The notes under the pieces: generated by a model
What the model was told of the DNA's origin: nothing
What the model saw: the letters and a program-made list of their open reading frames with translations, nothing else
Database searches by the model: none
Made by a program: the position numbers and the translations under genes
Shown here: positions 12,154 to 19,861 of the stretch, in pieces
Layout of the letters: each line of letters begins with the position of its first letter
Numbering within the stretch: the stretch's first letter is position 1
Assembly: GCA_019059635.1 (NCBI GenBank)
Contig: JAGVRJ010000001.1
Span: 2,232,001-2,296,000 of the forward strand
Reading direction: 5' to 3'
DNA length: 64,000 nucleotides
Source of the DNA: Proales similis
Lineage: Eukaryota > Rotifera > Eurotatoria > Ploima > Proalidae

Positions 12154-12244
12154 TTCATCTCTGAATGACGATGAGGCTGCTGTCAGTTCGTTCGATAAAT
12201 CTAAACAACAAAACTCGCTGGGCTTAGTCGTTGAGAGTTTATTT

Positions 12245-13318
12245 TCAATTGGTAAAAAGTTCAACTGCATCAATTCGCACCCCACTGGATCCGATCGTGG
12301 TCTCAATGCATAAAAATCCTAAACTTTCGAGCTCTTGCCTCAATTCTCGAGGATCGAACAACTCGGGCAAGAGAATGAAGCAACATCCTCCGCCGCCCGC
12401 CCCCGTCAGTTTGGAACGAAGGCCGTATTTGCTCGAGACGCTCAAGATTTGGTTTAGCTCATAGTTGCACAACTGAATTGAGCAGAGAATTCCTTGATTG
12501 AACGTTATTAAATCAGCCAATTTGGATGAATTTTTCTGCTTCAGTGCGTCACAAAGCTCAATAACTATCTCATCGATAATATTCATTGCTGCAGTACACA
12601 GACCGGGATATTTGTCACACAATTCTCCCACCATGCTCACTTGAAGCTTTGTGTTTTTGGCTACTCTTGAATCAACTATAAGAACCCTGGGCTGATTTTC
12701 AAGCTCGAATGACTCGAGGACTTGACCTTTTTGAAATACAATGAATTTTCCTCGCGAGCTTATGGTATTGTCAAGTCCTGAGGACCTGCCGTGAAAGATC
12801 CTTTCAACTTGTACCGCAAACTGGTTTATAATGTCGAAATAAAGCTCCAGATCAGCTCCTTTCGAGAGTGGTATCTTCTTTCCGATAGCCAAGAATAGAA
12901 AGGAAATGCAAACAGAAAATGATGCACTGGAACCAAGGCCACCGCCCACCGGAAGCTCAGTAGTAGACACAACCTCCAAGTCCTTTAGTTGGTCCCAAGC
13001 TAAATCGAGAGCTGTTGAAAAAAAGCCAACAATCTTTGCACAGTCGTTGATCGGACGCTCAAGAAAAATGTCCATTAATTTTCCTATTCCCTCAGCTGAC
13101 TCAGTCTGCTGTTTGAGGGCAGAGAATTGATCCTGACTGAATGATACTTGCTCAAGAGGGGTGCTGATTTTCATGACTGAGCTCGTTTCACTATAGCTGG
13201 CCACAATGCTGGTTCTGAGGCCGATTGCACAAGCCAGGGCTCTCTTGCCATAAATCACCGCATGCTCCCCGCTGACAATCAGCTTTCCTGGAGACGAGAT
13301 TTCGACTCTTTTAAACAT
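12245..13318 (-). CDS. MVK: Mevalonate kinase
   Basis: A single uninterrupted reading frame of 357 codons plus stop, unusual among its intron-rich neighbours. The start MFKRVEISSPGKLIVSGEHA is chosen because the family begins just before S-x-P-G-K and the upstream in-frame sequence has no family match. GHMP kinase motifs are clear: PGKLIVSGEHAVIYGKRA, PVGGGLGSSASFSV (ATP loop), SSGLDNTISSRG with the catalytic Asp region, and LTGAGGGGCCFILL near the C-terminus. The enzyme phosphorylates mevalonate for isoprenoid synthesis, in the cytosol or peroxisome. The lack of introns could reflect intron loss. Its stop overlaps an AATAAA, and GPHR begins 91 bp downstream. Confidence 0.96.
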   Translation of the reverse strand: MFKRVEISSPGKLIVSGEHAVIYGKRALACAIGLRTSIVASYSETSSVMKISTPLEQVSFSQDQFSALKQQTESAEGIGKLMDIFLERPINDCAKIVGFFSTALDLAWDQLKDLEVVSTTELPVGGGLGSSASFSVCISFLFLAIGKKIPLSKGADLELYFDIINQFAVQVERIFHGRSSGLDNTISSRGKFIVFQKGQVLESFELENQPRVLIVDSRVAKNTKLQVSMVGELCDKYPGLCTAAMNIIDEIVIELCDALKQKNSSKLADLITFNQGILCSIQLCNYELNQILSVSSKYGLRSKLTGAGGGGCCFILLPELFDPRELRQELESLGFLCIETTIGSSGVRIDAVELFTN

Positions 13319-13469
13319 TTTTTCTCTTACCTGGCTCGAAGAGCGCATTCGCAAATGAAGCATATTTAAGAATAACTCAAAGTTGCAAAAAATTTTGACT
13401 GAGGCTGAAATTCGTAAGTTTCTTAACAATGCATGAATTTCGCTTAATTTACAGTATCATCAGAACAGA

Positions 13470-13541
13470 TCCGTGATAGTATAGTGGTGAGTATCCCCGC
13501 CTGTCACGCGGGAGACCCGGGTTCAATTCCCGGTCACGGAG
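13470..13541 (+). tRNA. tRNA-Asp (GTC), copy 2
   Basis: Identical over all 72 nt to the copy at 3610-3681, with the same anticodon GTC, and with shared flanks: ACAGA immediately upstream and GAAC plus a T-run downstream. It lies 152 bp upstream of the mevalonate kinase start on the opposite strand. Confidence 0.97.
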
Positions 13542-13544
13542 AAC

Positions 13545-13550
13545 TTTTTT
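13545..13550 (+). terminator. Pol III terminator of tRNA-Asp copy 2
   Basis: Six T residues starting four bases after the tRNA end, at the same offset as in copy 1. Confidence 0.8.
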
Positions 13551-13903
13551 GCGCAACAAGATCAGAACTCGACGTCAGAACTCAATATTGCCAAACTAAC
13601 TCCCAGATTAATGTTGTAAAATTTTAATACTTTAGCTTGAGAATCTATTCGCTCGATTCAATTTTTATTTGAACGAAAAAAATCTTTCTTAAATTAGCTA
13701 GATAGTTTGACTTGGCTCTCAATGAGAACATTAGCTGCTATATTTAACGAGACAAGAAACACAATAAACAAAGAAAATGGTTAGAAACGAAAGACAATCA
13801 AAAAAAGGTTGGCGAGATCTCCCTAGCGCGCTTCAGAGAATTGCTTTCCCCTTTGGGTTGGAACCGGATTAGTTCTTGGCAACCATGGAATGTTGGAATT
13901 AGC

Positions 13904-16903
13904 TTACTTGGCAAAGTTAACTCTAAGGTACGATCCATTGAGCTGATAGTTGTGTAGAGACTAGAGAGATTGGTTTTAGATTGGCTATGAAAAATCACGC
14001 TCTACAAGAACAGGAATCTCTTACAATTAAAGCCATAATCGCTTCCTCAATGCTCGAGAGCTCAATGAGGCCCATTTTGTTGCCTTCTCGATTAATCCAT
14101 TTGAAATTTTTGACCATTCCGTGCTTTGAAAAAAGATCTTGAATCTGCTCTTGAGTAGTGTTTGGGCTAAACGGGGATACGTTAGAACAGCCGAGCTTAA
14201 ATATGACTAGAATTGTATTACGATATGTTTGATAGATGAAGAACAGAATTGGGAGCAAATATGTTGAAGAAATTTTTTGATCCAGGCTTCTTAAAGCGAT
14301 GAAGAGGTGAGTTGCTAAAATCCTTGGCGAGTCCGCCATCCTTTTTAACGGCGCTTGATTACACTCTTCACTAGCTTGAGACGGAGCATTTGAAGCTTAC
14401 GTTTTTGACAGGAATCTGAATCTCGGGAAACTTGGACATGCCGACCGAAACAACTTTGTCGAAGATTTTGACTTTGTCCATTTTGGAAACAGCGTTCATC
14501 GCTTGTTCGAAAGACTTGAATTGCATCAAGGCATTGTCGCGTCTATTGTACATGATTTTCACTTTCAGGATGTCACCATACACGCCTTAAAATAAATCAG
14601 AATGAGATCGAGTTGAAATAGAACGCAACGGGATTTTGTCGACTGTCGAGGTTAATTTAAATTACTCTGGCGTTGGATATTTTAGGTCAATATTCAATAA
14701 AAAAAAAAGATACAAAAAGATTATCCGTCAAGAAATTAAAAGGGCCACAAGAGACAGGAGAGAACTTGTCCGGTGCATTCCAGTCAAGTTAGACTTGTGT
14801 CTCTGAAAAGTTGGGACATCATCTTGTTCTCGTTTTCCGCTAGAGTACTTAATCATACAAATATTTCTCTCAGCCTAGCTCTATAGATACTTCAACGACA
14901 AATTCAAAACGATTATAATTAAGAGAGACCTAGAATTTGAAACAAAAATACAAGCAATAAATTTAATGTTCAGCATACCAAATAGAGTGAATAGAGCGTC
15001 TGGATTGGCAATCTTAATGATAAAAGAAACACGAGTAGATTAATTAAGCTTGTCGGCTCCGAATATGTAGAAATTGCTGCGAACAGTTATTTAGAGGCAA
15101 AATTCTCGCTCCGGCTGGCCCGCTCTAGGTCGTCTGTTGGCTATTCTCTTTTACGCTTCTTAGTTCAGCTTTGGCCAATTGCGGCCTGCTTGACTTGGAT
15201 GCGTGCGTGTTTTGTTTTTATGATCCTCGGTTCAGATTGAAAGTTAATTGAGTTTTATTTTTTCGTTTTTAGTTCGACGCGCTCGGTAGTTATTTAAAAT
15301 GCCCAATTAATCAGAGAGTATTGACGAATGGCAAGTAGACTGCCACTGATTGTCACCGTTATAGGTTTATCTTTTTGAGTTTGATATAATTGTTCAAGGC
15401 CAAGGAGCGAGAATAGTTGCCGCCGATAGGAAAGATAGAATTTCTTAAACTAGAGCTAAAATGTACCAACCTGGTCAGGGAAGTTGGAGACTTGCACGAC
15501 GGCCGATCGAGGGTCGACCATTTGATTTGGGTACACAGATTGGGCAGCTACAGCAGCAGCAGCGGCCGCCGCTGCTGCGTTGTAGGGGTTGTTTGCCTGA
15601 GTGTTGTTTGGCCCGGCCGAGTTGGCGCCAGGAATCGAGCCAGTAGATGCGCCCTGCATGAAAGGCGGCGTCGATCCAGTGGCGGCCGCGAACGGATTAG
15701 AGCCGGCTGCAGCCGCTGCTGCTGCGGCGGCCGCGGCCGCAGCAGCCATGTTCATTGGCATTGGCAATAGAGAATCGATTTTGCCCGACTGCATGATGGC
15801 ATCGTTGGCAGAAGACTGACGAGGCTCGTTCAAGGGCAGCAGAGGATTGGTGTAGTCCCAGCCTTTGCTGTTGTTCGACTTTACTTCGAGTGACTTGTGC
15901 CGAGACACTTGAAGATTGAGTATGTTGCAGCCTCCAGAATAAGTGTTGTACATGTTTCTGCTGTTCAGGTTCGAAATGGCTTGCTGCGCTTGCATTTCGT
16001 CTTTCATTTGAATGAAGGCGCCATACTCGTTCTTTTGGATGAGAACGATTTTGATCACGCTGCCGTACTTTGAGAATATCTGATGAAGGGCGTCTATTGT
16101 GACTGGATAGACAACATTGCTTATCACAGCCTTAATGATGGTTCCGTCTTCGTTCGGATTAATAGCGACCTGGTGCAGCTCTTTGGCCACCTGAATTGTG
16201 TTCATGGTCGACTGGACCCGATTGCTGTCAATTGTGAGCTGCTGGTAGCTCGAGTGAGCAGACTCCATTCCTTTCACGGGCGAGTTGTCCGGCAGATGTG
16301 AGACGTACTTGACCATGTCATTGGCCTCGTTCAGAGAAGAGAACTCAATCAATGCCTGGCCTTTGTTCTTAAGGTAGAGCATGTTGACCACATTGCCGAA
16401 TTGGAGGCCCATCTGCACGACTTGAACGTCGGTGATGTCGTTTGGAATATTTCTGAGCGAAACAACTTTGGTGTTTGCTGCCTGTGACTGGCCCGAGTCG
16501 TACCTGGCCTTCTTGGCCTCTGGAACCGAGTCAGAGTTGGCCGAGCGACCACTTCCTTTCGAGCGGCCCTGTTAATTTGTCGAACATTAAATTTCAGTTT
16601 CGTGAAAGCAGAAGCTTAGATGAACATTACAGTCATTCTTTTGTTGTAGCCGTTCTCGTTTCTGGTCTGTTGGTGCTGTGCTTGGCCCATCTGAGCATTG
16701 GGCGCCATTTGATTTGGATAGAGCATTTGGGACGGACCGAACTGGTTCGGAGCAAACGGTGCCTGCATTTGATTTACTCCAGGCGCGCCCATCTGCTGAA
16801 ATCGAATGAATCGAAATTACAAAGACAAAGGCGGGCGGCTTACTGGATTGGGCTGGGCGAAATTCTGCTGATTGGCGTATGGTAGATAGCCGTGCTGCAT
16901 CAT
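13904..16903 (-). CDS. PTBP: Polypyrimidine tract-binding protein (PTBP family)
   Basis: Exons: 16844-16903, 16631-16796, 15472-16568, 14979-15012, 14401-14585, 14227-14340, 14025-14180 and 13904-13960, about 620 residues. It starts [16 protein letters not shown]1 includes [22 protein letters not shown]2 includes [23 protein letters not shown]3 spans [10 protein letters not shown] to [17 protein letters not shown], and RRM4 has [22 protein letters not shown] and LRVNFAK, then stop. The RRM3-4 linker matches PTBP closely ([19 protein letters not shown]). Two long alanine tracts lie between RRM2 and RRM3. PTB represses exons by binding CU-rich RNA. A 34-nt exon inside RRM3 is flanked by the gene's two longest introns, and one intron in RRM4 has AT-AC ends. 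Confidence 0.95.
14181..14226 (-). other. Candidate AT-AC intron in PTBP RRM4
   Basis: 46 nt starting ATATCGTAAT and ending TTCTAAC. Removing it joins LHLSN to [10 protein letters not shown] in frame, exactly at the RNP2 strand of RRM4. The GT-AG choices nearby either break the frame or delete the RNP2 motif. Confidence 0.45.
14979..15012 (-). other. 34-nt frame-determining PTBP exon
   Basis: A microexon joining FPDQ to GVYGDIL. It encodes [11 protein letters not shown] plus one base, with acceptor ...TTAAG and donor GTATGC. Skipping it joins CAG to GCGTGTATG and gives TGA as the seventh codon. Mammalian PTBP1 exon 11, at the same place in RRM3, is also 34 nt and is skipped by PTB itself to trigger nonsense-mediated decay (established knowledge). 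Confidence 0.85.
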
Positions 16904-17391
16904 GTCTGTTCTCTTTCGTTTCGAAATGGTGGCTGCTTCTTCGAACTAGCCCTCTATGAATCTAAATCTTGCTGGCTCTAATTAAATGTTGGAAGTTGAG
17001 TTTTTGCCGTCTAAATGCAAAATGAATGAAAGGCTCACAATGAGCTCAAGTACAGGACTGTGTAGACCTCTGCTTAGTCCATCCAAACGCAAATCACTGA
17101 AACACGCACAAGAGGGCAGCGCACGAGTCTGAATGTACGTTCGCACGAAACAATCTGGCTTCCATTTTGTGCTCAAACAAGACTATTATGCGGCCCAAGC
17201 GGTTGAGTGCTCTCTCATTTGGTCCGTTTCGGGCAAGACGGCTCAGTTCTAACTTGTCATTTATCAACTGCGATTATGAATTCATTGTAACTTTCAATCC
17301 GCAAGCAATTTGAGAGCAGAACAGTGAGTGTGTGTGTGTGTGCGTGAACTCGTTAAAAAGCGCACCCGGCTTGACAAACAGTTTCGTTTAA
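16904..17391. other. Divergent PTBP / DAXX promoter region
   Basis: About 490 bp between two divergent starts. It contains a short TG repeat (about 17328-17340) and no coding signal; probably a shared promoter. Confidence 0.5.
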
Positions 17392-19529
17392 ATGGACTCA
17401 AACGGCTCCGAGATTGGATGCCTATTCGAGCAAGTAAGACTCAACTGTGAAGCAGTTTCGGACGTGAAGAATTCAGCAAAGTTCTTCTCATTAGCTGTTG
17501 AAGAGAGCGACCCAAGTAGGAGAAACGGACCAAGATGAAGTGCGAAAGAGCGTTTCCTATTTAAATCGACTATTCAGGAAGAGAAGATACTGCGTGGATC
17601 AAAGCCAGCTTCTGAACCTGCTCAAGAAGCTCAATTCGAGTCTTGAGCACGCTAATCATAAGAAAGTGTTTTCAATTCTATTGCCATTGGCCGAGTATCT
17701 CCGTCCACCGGAGAGACCAGCAAAGGAAACCGATGGACAGCAAGAGAAGCAAAACGATGCTCAACTGACACTAGGTCGTCGCGTTTGTCTCAATCCAGCA
17801 AAGGAAACCGATGGACAGCCAGAGAATCAAAACCAAACTCAACTAGCCGTCGAGTCGGTCAGCTCGCCCTCAAAAACTGCTCATCCAAGCGGATCAGATG
17901 AACTGAACAGTGACAAAGAGCAAACAAACCAGCCAAACGAGGAAAGAAGGGGCGAGCAGAAAAGTGAATCAAGCACGCCGGTCGAGAGCGATATGCCGAC
18001 TTCGTCTCGTTCACTTCAATGCTCCAACTCGACCGACTATTTAAGCCCAAATCACCACGAGCAGATGGTGTTGAGAAAAATAAAGAAACTGGACGCATTT
18101 CTTGTGGTAGGAGCATTTGGTCTCAGCTTATCGACTAGCTCGGCTCACTCACTTGGCCAAGGATATAAACAAGAAAATAATTCTACTGGAGAGCAGAGAA
18201 CTGGACTTGGACCAGCTCGAGTCAGAAGAGTCGACTTACCTGCTCGAGGACAGATACAAGCGAAAATTCATGACCGTAAGTGGATGGCTGATCATTATTC
18301 TGAACGCTCAAGGCCTTGAACAAGCCCAACGACTTAAAGGAATATAAAAAGCTGACGCGCTTGTGTCGGATATATCCGCATCTTGTCGACCAGGTTCCCA
18401 GGAGTCAGTTCATCTCAAGGCGAGTGAACTTCAAGTGTAGGTTGCCGACCTGTCTAGCTGAGGAGAACGAGTTAAATTAGAGTGTCTGTGATCGGCAGTC
18501 ACCAGGTATCCGGAAATCGACGAGAAGATATCAAGAGAGCTCAGCTCCAGGCCACTGCAAACAGTTTTTCCAGACTTTGTCGACGTTCTCGAATGGATCG
18601 AGTCGGTCAATCAGCGAGAACGACTCTCAATACCGTAAGCTGAATAGACCCAGTTCGGCTAGCGGGCCTAAATGAAACGCGCTGTAGGAAAGAGAGCGTT
18701 GAAAAGATCGCTCGCGATTCGTTCAAAGAAATCGGCAGAATCTTGAAGCTAAAACGCTTCCGCGACGATCAGTCCATTCACCAAAGCCGAATCAAAAGTC
18801 TGATGGAGCTGAGCGGCGAAAATGGCTCGAATGAAGTGGAGGCTGATGATCGTGATCCGGCCAGAGATAATCCAGATCTGGAAGCCCGGCTCAAAGAGAA
18901 TTATCGACTTGCGAGAGAAAAGCAAAATAAGGTTCGAATCTTGCGTTTTAACTCAAAGCCTCACACACACACACACCCAATAAACGAGCGGCATTCAACT
19001 CGCCTCGTAGATATTTGACGAGTTCGCCGAGAAAGAAAAGCGCAACGAGGCGCCCAGTGGCGAGGACGAAACGGGCATGGACGAGTCGAGATCGTCCCAC
19101 GACATTGACATTGACCAATCAAAATCATCTGAGAGCAGCATGACTGAGAATCAAAACAGGCAAGATGACAGCTGGCATCAGCGGGAACTAAACAAAACGT
19201 CGAGCTTCTCTTCGGCACACTCTGAGCAGCAAATCAGCGACGTGGACAAGCAGCTGACGCAGGGCGGAGTGGTGACTTCAAACAAAGAAAACTTGGGCCT
19301 CAAGTTGAACTGCCAGTTCAGCATGGGTGAGATTCATTTAGAGATTGTCAGCGACGATGAGAGGAAACGACCGCTCGCTGCCGATTCGGTTCTACCGGAC
19401 ACGCCCAATCGGCAAAAGAGATTCAAGAGCGCTCTCAGGCACGAACAGCTCAAATTGTCCAGCTCGGACGTTTGTCTCAATCCAGACTCCAAAACGCATT
19501 TGGACACCGATCCAATCGTTCTGGATTGA
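17392..19529 (+). CDS. DAXX: DAXX histone-chaperone homologue
   Basis: Multi-exon gene starting MDSNGSEIGCLFEQ (17392-17433), with exon 2 from 17495. The N-terminal helical region (LLKRATQ... LLNLLKKLN) is followed by a low-complexity Glu/Ser/Gln linker with a near-repeat PAKETDGQ. Then come the DAXX coiled helical bundle (RLTHLAKDINKKI, DRYKRKFM) and the histone-binding domain: RYPEIDEKISREL, TVFPDFVDVLEWIE, ARDSFKEIGRILKLKR, LEARLKENYRLAREKQNK and IFDEFAEKEKRNE. These align in order with human DAXX, the H3.3-H4 chaperone that works with ATRX. The tail is acidic/Ser-rich. Two junctions are odd: the exon 2/3 boundary near 18107-18138 does not resolve with normal-length introns, and one intron (18420-18505) starts with GC. 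A poly(A) signal is at 19586. Confidence 0.9.
18420..18505 (+). other. GC-AG intron in DAXX
   Basis: ISR|YPEIDEK is rebuilt in frame only if the exon ends TCAAG and the intron starts GCGAGT and ends CACCAG. The nearby GTGAAC donor gives the wrong phase for every acceptor upstream of the conserved RYPE motif. Confidence 0.5.
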
Positions 19530-19861
19530 GTCGACACACAGTTTTCCTCACATTTTCTTCCATTTTACCCTCTTGCTTGTGCACAAATAAATTTGCATCT
19601 TGCTTTTGAAATTTGCGAGTCAGCCTAAAGTCAGTCTAAAGTGGCAAACTTGCCACCCAAGGGCCGTTCCTGGTTATTTTAACGTGCGCCTGTGTTCACA
19701 CGCTTCCCTTGTTGATTGGGCGCATTAAAACTAAATGTCGGGATTGCAAATTTGATTTGAATAAGTTCTAGAAAATGCGGACCATTTGCCCGCTGATATT
19801 TAAAATTTGAAGCTGGAGTGGAGTAAACTGAAAAATTGGGAAATTTTCGGCTAAAATCAGA
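19530..19861. other. Convergent 3' region, DAXX / coiled-coil gene
   Basis: About 330 bp between the stop codons of convergent genes. It holds the DAXX AATAAA at 19586-19591 and AT-rich sequence. Confidence 0.6.
19586..19591 (+). terminator. Poly(A) signal AATAAA of DAXX
   Basis: A canonical hexamer 56 bp after the DAXX stop codon. Confidence 0.7.
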
